The notes under the pieces were generated by a model. That model worked only from the letters and a program-made list of their open reading frames with translations, was not told where the DNA came from and made no database searches. A stretch of DNA of 64,000 nucleotides from Ctena decussata (lineage: Eukaryota > Mollusca > Bivalvia > Lucinida > Lucinidae). Location: NCBI GenBank assembly GCA_963989385.1, contig OZ022500.1, positions 18,800,460 to 18,864,459 of the forward strand, given 5' to 3'. The first letter of the stretch is position 1. Every line of letters begins with the position of its first letter. The position numbers were made by a program, and so were the translations under genes. This document shows positions 24,201 to 39,200 of the stretch, in pieces.

Positions 24201-27200
24201 CATATACGGGCATAGTGGCCATCTTGGTCAAGACCCTGAGAACAAACTTTTATTCCCTGATCACACTAGACTCCATATGAAATTTCGCTTCAATCAGACC
24301 AGTGGTTTCAGAGGAGTAGATGTTTTGAAAATCTTGATGACGGACAGACCGACAAAATGACCTTGACCTTTCAGTGACATAATATCTTCATCTGGTCATT
24401 TAGTTGACCATATATACCATGTATTGTACCTAAGACTTAAATAGTTTCTGAGAAATCCACTGTATAAGCGTTTTCCCATATAAAATCCTAACATACCAAA
24501 GTTGACCATGTCGTCAATTAATTCAAGTCAACACATGGTCATCATTTGTATAAACTATGATGGGCTAGCATGCCCGATGCTACATACCAAGTTTCAAGGT
24601 CATAGGCCTTTTGGTTCTAGAGAAGAAGATTTTCGAAGGGTTTTTACCAAATATGGGCATGGTGGCCATCTTGGTCATGTGACCCAGACCCCGGGTATAA
24701 ACTTTCGTTCCCCCATCCCACTGAGACTCCATATGAAATTTGGCTTCAATCGGCCCAGTGGTATCAGAGGAGAAGATGTTTGAAAATCTTGACGACGGAT
24801 GGTCCGACGGAATGACCTTGACCTTAAGTGACATAATATCTTCATCTGGTCATTTAGTCGACCATGTATACCAAGTATTTTACCTAATACTTAAATAGTT
24901 TCTGAGAAATCCACTGTTTAAGCGTTTTCCCATATAAAACCCTAACGTACCAAAGTTGACCATCTCGTAAATTAGGTCAAGGTCAACGCAAGATCATGAT
25001 TTGTATAAACTTTGATGGGCTTGCATGCCCAATGCTACATACCAAGTTTCAAGGTCATAGGCATTTTGGTTCTTGAGAAGAAGATTTTTGAAGCGTTTTT
25101 ACCATATATGGGCATTGCGGCCATCTTGGTCATGTGACCTGGACCAAATATATAAACTTTCGTTCCCCCATCCCACTGAGTCTTCATATGAAATTTGGCT
25201 TCAAACGGCCTAGTGGTTTCAGAGGAGAAGATGTTTGAAAATCTTGACGACGGATGGTCCGACGGAATGACCTTGACCTTTCAGTGACATAATATCTTCA
25301 TCTGGTCATTTAGTCGACCATATATACCAAGTATTGTACCTTAGACTTAAATAGTTTCTGAGAAATCCACTGTTTAAGCGTTTTCCAATATAAAAGCCTA
25401 ACGTACCAAAGTTTACCATGCCGTAAATTAGGTCAAGGTTAACGCAAGATCATGATTTGTTTAAACTTTGATGGGCCCGCATGCCCGATGCTACACACAA
25501 AGTTTCAAGGTCATAGGCCTTTTGGTTCTGGAGAAGCAGATTTTTGCAGGGTTTTTACCAAATATGGGCATGGCGGCCATCTTGGTCATGTGACCTGGAC
25601 CAAAAATATAAACTTTCGTTGCCCCACCCCACTGAGACTCCATATGAAATTTGGCTTCAATCGGCCCAGTGGTTTTAGAGGAGAAGATGTTTGAAAATCT
25701 TGACGACGGATGGTCCGACGGAATGACCTTGACCATTAGTGACATAATATCTTCATCTGGTCATTTAGTTGACCATATATACCATGTATTGTATCTAAGA
25801 CTTAAATAGTTTCTGCGGACTCCACCATTTAAGCGTTTTCCCATATAAAAGCCTAACGTACCAAAGTTGACCATGTCATAAATTAAGTCAAGGTCATCAC
25901 AAGGTCATGATTTATATAAATTATGATGGGCCCGCATGCCCGATGCTACATACCATGTTTCAAGGTCATAGGCCTTTTGGTTCTGGAGAAGAAGATTTTT
26001 GAAGGGTTTTTACCATATATGGGCGTGGCGGCCATCTTGGTCATGTGACCTGGACCAAATATATAAACTTTCGTTCCCTCATCCTGTTAAGGCTCCATAT
26101 GAAATTTCGCTTCAATCCACCCAGTGGTTTCTGAGAAGAAGATGTTTATAATTGTGGACGAAGACGATGCCGACGACGCCGACGACGACGACGGACGACG
26201 GACCAAGTCTATACTATAAGCTCACCTTGACAGGTGAGCTAAAAATCGATCGACATTCCTAGCAATGCAGACTCATTTACACTATTTTTGAGTGCCCTTC
26301 GTATTTTGAAAAAAAATGACCCTAAATGAAATAAATCATTCCAAAAGACAAGAAAATATAAATCCGCTCTATGATGAATTGATGGAAGTGTGCTGCCCAG
26401 AGTGGTACAACAGTTATTAATAAGACAGACCTCAGTAGCCGAAACTAGTCTACGGCAAAGCAAAATGGGGACTATCCTGTACTCCACGAATATATCAAAT
26501 ACTTTCCCTTAGGAGTAAACTCCTGTGAGAAAGGAATTAAGCTAAATGACATCGAAATATTTTCTGGCAAAGTGGTATCCCTTAAATGGAAAAGGTGAAT
26601 ATATGTTTTAACTATGCAGCTGACTCTCTTTATCCTAAACACTGATATCTCAATGTTCCCTTTTATATCAAAGGATTTAGTTTGGACCCATTTCTTTTTT
26701 TTATTTTAGATTTCAACTCGTTCTATCTCATACTACTGTAATAACAAAGTGAATTTTCTGGGACCAGAAAATCAGTAGTTTGAGATAAGCATCGACCTTG
26801 AGATATCGAAAATTGACTGTATGTTATTCCTATGAGCTTTATAGCACCGCTACCACTAAGCTATTGTCTGGAATACTTAGATTCGAAAACAGTGGCTATC
26901 CCATGACTGATTTTCCAATACAAAATTGAACGAAAGCTACTTACCACAAAGCGGCTGTTTAAACTACCATATGCAAAGATTCTTACCCCGCGAGTGAGTA
27001 TGGTTGAGAGGGTGTACAGGAATGGATTTAAAGCGGAGTTGATTGGTAACACAAGGACAGCCACCCAAGCATATACATCGCCAGGAATCACGTGACCAGT
27101 CAGAGCTAGTATACCTGTAAAGACAGTAAATGGCATTAGTTCGACTATGAAAATATCACGTGCTTAAACAGGCACTTTTACAAATAATATGAACAACTTT

Positions 27201-30200
27201 TGGTACGCAGAAAAGTTTCAAACAAGCGCATTTCTTTATTCTTAAAATTTGATATCCCTATGATATTTCCGTAAACAATATTCCTTACGCTTGAATCAAA
27301 GAACACCATGTTTTGGATGTGTTTTTTTTTATCTATAATTCATACTCAGTTTTCCACTGCTAGTTTAGTGCATTTTGATTGGTCAAGAGCGTACTGAAAA
27401 CGGCGTAAAAAACTTTATACTTCAAATTCCCTGAACCAGAAACCGCGAACTACTTGGAGTTTTTTCTTCGTGGCAGTTTCTAACATACTCGGTATAGACG
27501 ACAACTTTAGAATAAAATGACCGAGTTGGAATAAGATGAAATGTATGTAATTTTACTGGATTTTATGGATGTTTAAACGCCGGCAAATCAACCACCAACT
27601 TAACCGGGCTTTATTTAGTTTGGGATGATTCGCAGGGGCTTATAGAACGATAAAGTCCACAAAGTTGAAATTTATTGCTAAAATGATATAATGTTTAAAG
27701 GTATTCTCCCCCGTATTTCATTATGAAATAACCACAAAAGAATTAATCGGATTAGTTGTATGCAACACAATTAAGAATTGTGCAAAAAATCTTCATCCAA
27801 AAAGTCTTTGGTACGGAGGCAGAGATGATATATCACTGCGAATCCTTCTGGAATAGTCATGAACATTTTTTCGTCATAAATTGATTGACTCCCACATGGG
27901 AATAAAAAGGCGTTTCTGCAAGCACGCTTTGCATTTTATGAAAAGTGAAGTAAATGACCTTACAATAGCATTAATCTCTAATCCGTGCACGTGAGATCTT
28001 TCAGCCAATAACTGTCTGATATTGATTAATGAAAGGGCTTAAAATTATTCATGATATAACGTTTCCCTGATTAACCATGTTTACTGGGCGTATCAAGTGT
28101 TCGTTTTTGGCGGGAATGACGACCCGCTATTCCCGCGTTTTTATATATTTTCTTAAATTCTCCTACTTCCAGTAACCGGCACAAATTATAAATTTGGTAG
28201 ATAAAAGTACTTTTACTTTAAATCATTTTTATATCTTTGATACGATTTTTCGTGAGAAATTTGAAATTTAATAGAAACATATCAGGGCGTATATCTTTAA
28301 CAAGTTGTGCGCCTTTTCTCTGGAAAACATGCTTTATCTGTGCAGTTCTAGCTGTACAGTCATACCATCTATTCTAACACTGATCGCCCATATAGCCAAT
28401 GCTCAATCTAGTAATATATTGCGTGACAAATCACTAGGCGGACTAGCGTGACGTTATTTAACGCCGTTCGCACGTCATTTTTATTCGTTTCGTGACGTCA
28501 ATTTTCATTTCCATGAGGATAGACGGTGTAAATCGTTTTCTCGCACCAAAATCTTACGAAATACATGTGAACGCCTCTGTTACAGTCAAAGTTGTTGGCG
28601 GGATTTTTTCATGTAATTATGGCGGAAAACTGGAAAAACCTGAAGGAAACAATTGCGTTTTCATCGTTTCTGGTGTGTTAGCACCGAAATAGATTCTTGC
28701 TTACAAGTGATTTGTTGCCCAATATATCACTGGTTATCGGTCAGTCGTAACTCGTCAGTGACTATATCACTCGCGCTTCGTGCTCGTGATATATTACTTT
28801 ACGACTGACCTCCAACCAGTGATATATTGGGCAACAAATCACTGTAAACAAGAATCTATTTCTCTAATGATATCTGCAGTGGCAAGCTTTGTTGCACACA
28901 AAATGACGTAAGCCGCACTTAAAATTTAAATATACATATAACGATTTTGTAATCTGTTAGAAACACCCATATTCATAGTCTTTGAGCAACATGCTATTAT
29001 ATAAGAGCAGATATTTTATCCCGAAGGCGAATGTATATAGTGTTCTGCATGTCTGTCTGTTCGTCCTTCCATCCGTCCGTCCGACCGTCTGTCCGGCGCC
29101 ATAACTACCTAACCACTGATCGGTATTTCATGAAACTTTAAATATATATCACTACAACTCGCTGATACATGTCAAATTTCGTCAGACTGTCTTCAGTAAT
29201 ACATTAGTTATTGCCGTTGAATCGTTTGTTTTAAAAACATAAAATGAGCTATCACTAAGTAACTAATTACAGAAACTTCATGAACCTTCATGAACCTTAA
29301 ATTAGATATGGATCACCATTAGGAGCGACGGAAGTGTTGTGGATATCGTGCTGGACTACGAATCCAGGGATCGTAAGATTGCTCCGCCGCTTCTTCGGTC
29401 TTTCGGATGAGACTTTACACCGAGGTCCCGTTACCTAGTTGTTAGTGGGACGTTAAACCCGAGTTCACTTACTAACTTACTGTATCACCATAACACGGCT
29501 ATGTACATAAAAATCATCAGGATGGCCTCAGTAGTGCATGAGTTGTTGCCTTTGAACCATTTCAAGATTGTCGAATTCAGCCGTACTAAGTAATCAATGA
29601 GTAGAATTCTATGGAACTTATATAAAAGTTGTAACACATAACACATTGGTACATCTGAGATTTTGTCTGAATGGCTTCAGTAAGCAAGGGGTAATTGCCC
29701 TAGAATTAGTTTAGTATCAACTAAATAAGTCATTATAACTAAGTAACCTATGAATGGAATTTCATGTAACTTAAAACAATAATTATTGTTATATATAGCA
29801 GTGCACATTAAGTTTTGTCATTATGATTTCAGTAGTGCATGATTTATTGGCCTTAGATTAATTTAAAATCCACAAATGAGCCATAACTAAGGTACCAGTG
29901 AACTAAATATTCTCGAAACTGAATTAAAAATGTATCATCATAGTGAGGTGATGCTGAGGCAAGTTTTTTCTAATGGATTCACTTTACCTCACTGATGCCA
30001 GAGTTATTATCCTAAATTTGATTAAGAATTCAGCCGTTACTACGAAACCAGTGAACATTTTTTATTAAACTAAAAATAAACCATATACATGTACAAATCA
30101 AAGTCACTTCGCCGGGGGATATAAATTCATCGAATATGCTTTTTCTAACAGAAACGATTTGATCCGGACGATAAATCCCTAAAGGACACATGACGTGGAA

Positions 30201-33200
30201 ATTATTTTAAATCACGTTGATTATATTTCAATGATATTTCAACATTGCATGCCTTCTTATTGTGCATGCTTTTTCTGCCGAAGCTTATTAGCATTACTTT
30301 ATTGCTAATTAGCAATAAAAGACGGTTCATATGGATCTAATTGGTTTGCCTTCTACCTTTTTTTTTGAATTCTCAACATGATATAGCTTAAAAACTTTTT
30401 GTTTGTGTTTTTGAAGTTTTGTTATCTGCTTTTTAAGCTCCTTCATGGCTACATACTATAAATGAAACGCTTACCTAGAATACCAACAGGAAACCAACAC
30501 AGAAAATCAGTTGTAGCAACTAGCAACAAGTTTCTGGCAACACGAAGGTCCCTTATACGACTTGTACTGACACGTTTCATCGCTGACCTGGCTTTGTTGA
30601 CTGTAGAATATATCAGCCACTGACCGAAGGCAATCGCAAGAAATGCAACAAAATTGAAACCAATGAAGATGCTAATCGAGTAGACCCACCCTGGTGGCCT
30701 GTCACGAGTCAAAGGTAAAGCTAGGCAGACGCCAGTTTTAGAATAGAAACTGCCATTGAAATACGATGTGACAAAAATTGGCAGCACGGCAATCAAGACA
30801 ACAGTAAACCATACCATAAACGAAACAACAACTGCCGATTGTGTCGTAAACCGAATTTTGCCGAATGGGTATTTAATAACCAACAGCCTATCTATGGTTA
30901 TAAGACAAATAAACAATACCGATCCCTCACTAGATATTGTTGAAAGAACTCCAGCCAGTTTACACCAACCACTGTTTCTCCAATACTCTTCATTGTAGGT
31001 GTAGGTGCCTCGAAAAGTCGCATCTGCACTAGCAATAGTTATCAAATAAACTCCCATCAAAAAGTCCGTGAACGCAAGGTTAGATACAAATATGCCGTAA
31101 CCGAGCTTAAGCCTTTCTCTGTCATATAAAAATCGGTATATAAGGGAAGCAGAATTACCAAGTAAGGAGAATAAACCGATGATCCAAAGAAGTGTCCTTA
31201 ATGCATCATTGCGCATAAGATCTGAACAGGAAGAAAATTCATCTTCGTGGGGGTAACAATTTTCCTCCGGCAATTTTTGGGGTCTTATACAACAAAACAT
31301 ATAAGCCCCAGTTATTAGTTGATGTGATATTTCTATTCCCGAAAACATCTCATCATCAAAGGAATTTACCTCAGTAGCATTCAAATACACATTTTCAGCT
31401 CTCAACCCATCAAATCCGTGATTCTCTATGGAATCAATTACGTTATTTGATACATCAAAGATTTTCACATTCAAAGTTCTGAAAGCTTCTTTAGATATAC
31501 GCCCTATATGTACATGTGATAGTTCAAAATACGTCAAGGATCTCAAGCCATCAAATGCTCTTTGTTCGATTACATGTATTTCTGTGTTGCCAGTTAAATG
31601 CAACCTTGAAAGCCTATTCTGATTCACAAATATGTTTGACTTAATTACATAAATGTTATTGTAACTCAAGTCTAAGATTAACATATTTCTCATGGACTCG
31701 AAAAAGTTGGGAGAGATATCAGTTATACCACAAAAAGACATATTGAAAACACTCAGAAAAATCAGGTTCTTATTGTATCGGGTTAGAAACGGAAAGAAGT
31801 CGCTATTTGTACTGATATCTAAATATTTGGTGTTATCTGTAAAAGAAATATCGCTAGCATTATTGAGTTTAGCCATTCTACAGTCAGCGGTCATTCCGGT
31901 ACAATTACAGCCTTCTGGACACCTGAAAGTACACATATTTCAAACGTTTCAATCGGACAAAAGATAAAATGACACCGTGTCAACCAAACTTCACCAATAT
32001 ACGAGAACATGGACAGTTAACTAAGCCTTTCCTAAAATATATGTTTTTCAAATAGAGTCAGTATGTTTACTTTGACCTTACAAGTATACCTCAATCCTCT
32101 TTTAGGAAGTATTTCTTTATGTCTAATGTATATAATGGTGCATTGATAAGTGTTTACTTTAAATTGTCCAAAGCTTTTTTGTGAAAGCTATACATGTACT
32201 TATTAGTAAGACAAACACGCACGGGCCCGCTATAAATATGTGTGATCAGGTAAATGCGAATATTTAGCATCAGCTTCCTAATATCATACGCTCAGCAAGT
32301 ACAAACCGGTAAAGCCCACCCCCTCTCCCTAACACCCTCCCCCACCCAACCCGCCTCCAGTAATTCATAAATGGCCTCCCAAGGCGGCAGTTTTGTTTTT
32401 GTACTTGGTAGGTTTATGTGTTTTTGTTGCAACATCCGTTATTGAAACATTTGTTGTTAAGAGTGTTAAGGGTGCAATGGTTAGGGTAGCCTGGTGACAA
32501 CCTATATGGGAAATGGCTTTCACATGGCGGCTGCTTGTGATGTCTGTGTTGGTGACTTATTTTGTGTTGTCTTTTTTCTCACATGATGTCTTTGGTGAGA
32601 TTAAATTGTGTCAGTTCCTGAGAATTTTCCTACTTACTTTTGTATGTATCGGAAAGACAAGTCAGATACTTTGAAAGTCTGGTATCTGCAAGCGCCACTC
32701 AATCGGAAATAAGTTCGTAAACGACTACATTGCAGGTCTCATACAGAAATGTTTAGGGTTGATTCAAGTTTTGCTCTGCCATAACCCAGTGACAACAATT
32801 TATAGGCTAGTAGCTTTCCGCTATCAACAAAGACTTGATAATTGAAACGGGCTCAAGGACAACGAACTAAATCAGAGGCATGAACATTACCTGAAATTAC
32901 AAAGCCTTTCATCATCACCCAGTGGACACTGTCTGTAACCATCGCATAGATATTGTTGAGGCAGACATATATTGGACTGTAAACACCTGTACTGGGAAAC
33001 ACAAATCTGCGTTGGCAATCCTATAATAAGATACATTATACATAATCTATAAATAAAACTAATTTCATTGGTTAAGAGGCTGAGCATCTGACGCTGACAT
33101 CTCTACATGTTGCATGGTTTGTGAAGCTACGTCTTAAAATTCCCTGCTTTGTAAGGTAACGTCAACCGAAATTGACGCCAAGTTTACAAAACATGAGAGG

Positions 33201-36200
33201 CCCTTCAACTGAAACCATATTTATTGTACAATAATACAACATTCGTTTCCGTCACCCTGAAGTGTGATTGAATAGTAAACAATTCATATTTACCACAGTC
33301 TGCTTCGCGTGGCTCAGTATGGAGTCTACTATTCAATAACACCGCAGGTCCGCTTTTACAAGAGTCAGTAAATATATAATTTTACCGGACGCTTAAAACA
33401 GATAAAAGGTTACAGCTGCGATGATTTAATGTTTCGACGTTGAGTTACTTTTAAGTCTATGTGGCTGTTTCAACATGTTACTGTAGATAAATTAAATTTT
33501 GTTTTCTGCTGTCGGGTCAATGCATTTTTATTATTAGGCAGAACTCAATTTAATTTAATTAATCGACCATTGAATTCTGTTGGAAAGTTATCATGCAGAA
33601 AGAGTGTTGTTAGCGTATTTTTTTTGTCAGGAAGGACGTGTTGGGAGGGATTTTTGTGTTGAAAATTGGTTTTGGTCACCTTAGGTGTCAACTAAAATGA
33701 CATAAATTTGGTATCATAAGCCTTCATAAATAATAAATTACAATGTGCAGGTGTGGGACCCTATTAATGGTCTTTTGTATTGAACTAACTACTCGACGAA
33801 TAACTAGAAAAAGAAGTTATATTTTGTAAAGCGATTTGTCACTGTTCGAGCAAGCTCCCCAACCCTCCTTTTTGCCAGTTATATTACTCAATATATGCAA
33901 AGTAGATGAGATGGCAACAAACAGAAACCAACATCAGCGTAGCACTGCTTATTGTTACTGGATTGCACTGAGCGTCGAGATGAAAACACCATTAAGGAAA
34001 AAGTGGCGATAACCAAAAAAATCGCCCTAAAATGGCGCTATCTTTTTAGGATCTTTCAATGTCATACACTTATTCATGTATATATGCAAAAAGATACAAA
34101 CAAAAATAGATAGAAAATATACACAAATGAGCGGTTTTTATAAAACACCAAAAATATAATGTATTTTTCTAATGAGTTCCCCTTTTCTAATAAAAGTCTG
34201 ACTCCCTTTTTGTGAACATAAACGACCCAATTTCACCACGATCGGCTGAAGAGCGTCCATATTTGCCATTTTTGCCCGAAGTTTATTTAAAGTCTCCATA
34301 GTCCTATCAGTGGTAAAAATCGTCGAAGAACAAATCCTCATAAAATTGGTACAGCCTTCAGAACTGATGATAATATGTCGGATAATACTGGCAAAAAGGA
34401 CAGGATAAGGTATTTTGAAAAAAAAGACCATACTCTCCGTAAAAATACGCTTTTCGTTTCTGGTTCCCCGTTGGGCAATAAACTCACACAATAGCGAGTC
34501 AAAAAATGAGATCCTTGTCTTACATTGTATTTTTATCAACTAGTAAACGACTGTACATTGTATTTTTATCCCCTGTACCTTGTATTGTTACCTCTTGTAC
34601 CTTGTATTTTTACCATGTAGTGAAATTAGTAGGTCATTTTAGTTGCCAACTTAAATGACCTAGATATTTTTAAATCGTTTTTATGAGAAACTCAAGGACG
34701 TTTACATTTTTTAAAGCCGGCCGATCACGATCATATACAATGAAGTAACTGAAGAGAGAAGCTTGCAGCGATACTTCACGATAAAATATTTCATGCTGAT
34801 AGAGCAATGGGGCCTTTAAAGTATGTGATGTTTATGACTTCCAATTTGCAAAGCCCCAAGGGCACTGATTAAAAGATCTTCAGGATACTACCCACTACAA
34901 TCTCTGAAATTCTAATGATACTCAGACACTTCACGCAAACACTAACTTGTACTTTAACTCATTCTTTCCTTCCACTATTCGAGCGTGGAATGATTTACCT
35001 GAACACATTAAACAAGCCACCTCTGTTGCATCTTTCAAACACTTATTGAACAAAGACTTGAAGATGCCCCCAGCATACTTCAATGCAGGTACACGGGTAG
35101 GGCAGATGCTGCACACGAGGCTTCGAAAAGAATGTAGCTCTCTCAACTCTCACCTTTATCGCAGGAATATTGTTCCTAGTCCTTCATGTTCGTGCGGTGT
35201 GTTTGAGAGTGCTTTTCATTTCTTTTTTACTTGTCCTAAGTACTCAGTTCAAAGGAATAGATACTTACCTAATGATTTGCATAATTATACGGCACACGAT
35301 CTGTTGTTTGGTGTAGAAAACGTGCCATTAGATGAAAATGAATGTCTTTTCCGACAAATACAGGAATTTATTATTAAGTCTGGAAGATTCACAAGTTAGT
35401 TGTAAGCACACTATTAATATTACATTCTAGTCTGTTATTCAACACTGCATGTGATTTAACGTCTTGAAGTTAAATAAGCACAGCTATTGTCATGGGATTT
35501 TTTTTATCCCAACCAGGGACTCGGTCGTAGATTTTTTTTCTATCTACTGCTCTTGTTACTGTAGAGCAAAATTTATTTTCCGCACACCCTCATGCGATGT
35601 CTTGCTCACTGAATTTTGTATTAAGTGTGTAATGAAACAGTTAATGATTAATAAACCAACTAGTTTTTAGTCGTCAAACTGATTCACGTTCTACAGTAAT
35701 CTTTTCTGCAGAAATGTTTCCCTTTTAATTTATATCTGGAAAATTTCATCCATGTTAAGTGAGCTACTGTAATATTAATACGAGCATTACTAGCAATACT
35801 CTTTTCCTTTTCCCAACTGGGCAAACTGTCTCGAGTCGACGCTGAATCAACGCTGATTTAACGCCATACGGCGTTGAGTCGTCATTGATTCGGTGTTGAA
35901 TCGATGCTGAGTGCTTGTTGGGTTGTTTCATCTGTACCTAACTTGTATTTATGTCTGTATATCTTTGTTTATGTGTTGTTTTTTATCCTTGTTGTTGACT
36001 CATGGGTTTGAAAAATTGGGTCAGCCATTCTTATGCCGTAAACTATGTCGTATTTCAGGAGATGACTTTCATAAAAGCGTTTCGCTTACTGTCAGATCCT
36101 GTACCATATTGTATATTGTACTGTTTTGTAATCATGTCGTTTGTACCAAATAAAAAAATATTGTATAAACCAAAGATTTATTTAATATATAAGCAAACAA

Positions 36201-39200
36201 TCTAAACGTCAGTTTGATGAAAACGCGTTAAATAGGCATTAAGAACTGGGCAACCAGCCAGCAAACTTACCACAATCTTCTTCATCTTCTCCGTTCAGAC
36301 AGTTCGGATATCCATCACAGACAAATCGGCTCTCCAAACAAAAGCTCTTCGGACACTTGAAATAACCAACTGGACACGGAAAACATTCTGAGAAATAAAT
36401 AAAAAATGAAGAAAAAAACAACCTTTGTCACAGGACAGCCACTTTATGGAAATATTACGGTTGGTATCCTATGTAAAGGAGAGGATGTAAGTTAGCTACA
36501 ATAATTTGAATTCCGAGCATCACTCTAGGTACACTTAAGCAAACGTGTCTTCAGTAATACTTATTTAAAGTGTTATTGCACATTCATTAACACTGCAAAT
36601 ATACTTGTACATATGGAGACCTATGAGCTTTCTCCTTTTGGCTTCTTCAGAGGGATACAAAGAAAAAGAGAAACAATAAGAAGCAAACATTTTAGCATTC
36701 TGAAAAAAATGTTGAACACAACATAGAGATAGTTCAAAACATATCCTTAAGATTTTAAAAATAATCCTGTAAATGTGGACCATATAAGTCAACTTATAGA
36801 ACTAAGATGATTAATGGGCAAAAGTGTACAGCAAGTTTCTTGCAAAATGATAATAATGATAATATACTGATAATACAAATAAAAAAAGAAAACAAAATAC
36901 ATTACAAAATTAACGTATTTAATTCGGATAGCAGTCCGGTCTCGCTGTGTGGCAGCACTTAAAACTGCATTACAGCCCTTGCCAAATGGGGTCTTTTTTT
37001 AGTTGGATATGAAATGCTCTTAGGGAGCATTATGGTTGTTGAAGCGTCGACTTCCATCGTGAAGGCAGGCAAAAAGAAAATGGCAGAGTTCTTTCTCTTC
37101 AAAGTGTTCCCATTCCCAACAATACCTAAACAAGCCTGTACGGATGCTTAAACTGAGGCTTTACTACTTATAAGTGCTACAGCGATCTTTTCTCATAGAC
37201 AGAATCAAATAATGAGTACCGCATTCTTGTAGATGAGCAAGATTTCGACATCCCGACATGGCTCCAAATTCTGTCACATTAAAAAGACATCTCGTTTCAT
37301 TTGGCGCTGTCATACCGTTTCCACAAACAATATCTGGTAGTTCTGGTATAAAATCTGGAAGTGTAAAAAATTCCAACTAATTTAGGATTAATTGTTATGT
37401 TTAGCGGGAAATGAATATAATCATTAAAATGATAATTCTAATTCACTTACGTATGTAACGCGACGTCTGATTGGATAGCGTCAAAAATTTGCGACAGTAT
37501 TTTCTGCGATATACTGTCGCAAAGCCGACGTCATAAAAGTAACGTCGCTTCTCATTGGCTGACGTTTGGTATTACGTTGCTTACAGCGCTTAAAGTGGGT
37601 GCAAACTAGTACATTGTAAAAGGTAAAAATGTAGAAAAGTACATGTAAATGGGGATAACTGTATTAAAAAGTGTTATTTGGGAAGGTAAATCGTCGATTT
37701 TATTGTCGCAAAATGCGTTTTACGGCGATGCGCCAGCGGGTCGCAGTGAAACGAAATTTCCGACCATAAAACAGACGATTTACTTCCCCAAATGACAATT
37801 TTGAGTACAGTTATCCCCTAAATGGTTCATCGATTTGTACAGTTGCGACCAATCATCCAGATTGGATTGATGGTGTCGGTGTTATCTCGGTCTAGAAAGG
37901 TCATTGTTGAAAGATATCGTCATGCTGTACTTAATTTAACGCTGTGAATATCCCCAGTAGCTCCGATGTCAAAAATAATAAGCTCGTACAGTGACATGAC
38001 TATTTCGGCGGAAACGACTACCTATGAATAACTTATGAATATCCATTTACTCCAGTTGCGGTATGGTATCTAGCTATAATTGTTGCAAACTGTCAGCACT
38101 TTCGAACGAGCGCGTCATGTCTTACGATGTGTTTCCTTTGCCAACGGTTGCGAATGAGCTCTGGGCCCTCCCCAGTTAGCACACAGCATTTATCACAATA
38201 TTGCCAAAAGGTTGTATATATACTGAACAACACCTTTGCATTACTAATATAATATGTAACATGTATAATGATGCTTGGTATTATAATTTCTATAACTAAG
38301 GTTACTACCGATACCAATAACGTAACTCTTGCAAGACTAAATTATATTTTGCTTTTTGTTGTCGGTATTTATCATTTTTCTGAACTGAAAAGTTCACATA
38401 TACATTGACATGATGCGACAAACGCAAAGATACAATAATGAGATACGTATTATATTTGGCATGAGGTTCCATCCCTGATTATCGTATATATTGCTATATA
38501 TAGGTAAATGATCCTATCCGAAATTTTTATCGGTTTAAACAATATTTTATTTCTTCTTTTGTACAAATCATATTTACATACAATTAAGGTTAGGAATGGA
38601 AAACAAGTTCCAAGAACTTATAGGTATCCTCTCCTAGTAGAGAACAAATTACAATTCAAAATAGTGTGCATCATGATGAAGTCCAAAACACTGTTTCATT
38701 ATGGTTTCTAGTAGTATCATCTTAAGAAGATTTACATAATCCATAGATTTATCTAAAGCATTATAACATGCTACGAAAAGATTACTTGTCCCAGATTACA
38801 TGATATTGTTCAATAGATCTACCAGTTCCCAACAATATAGTCAAAAAAGAAATGGTCAAAGCCGTGTTGCCGCCCCTCAGTCTCACCGAACGGTCCCAGA
38901 CCCCAAGCCACACATTTCAGAGAGTCATGGTAAAGCATTAGCTTGGTTCATTCAGCAAATAGGTAATTGATTCATTTATAGTATTAATATTATAGTTGAG
39001 AAATTAATTTTCCCTACCCGTGAAACATTACTGATTAATACATGTCGTTTGAGGGCGGATCACGAAAAATCAATCAGCGACGGCGGAGTAAATTGAAATT
39101 TGTACCCATTTGATAACGCATGCACCAGCCAGCGACAATTCACCACAAGGAAAATATCGATTCTAAAATTATGGAGAATGAAAATGCAGTGATGTAGCGA

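Noticed and set aside
24502..25745. Repeated ORFs of 80-93 codons on both strands sharing the same peptides
   Set aside because: They recur with the ~455-bp period of a pearl-like element and appear on both strands at the same place, as expected of non-coding tandem repeats.
30756..31967. Plus-strand ORFs of 64-91 codons
   Set aside because: They are antisense shadows of the LRR/7TM exon.
34138..34539. A 133-codon minus-strand ORF in an intron
   Set aside because: No recognisable motif, lies inside a probable TIR element, and does not fit the receptor exon phases.
37164..37219. Extension of the receptor exon to a good-looking donor (gtagta) near 37170
   Set aside because: It leaves phase 2, which does not join to the LDLa exon at 36387; the weaker gtactc donor at 37219 keeps frame and cysteine pattern.
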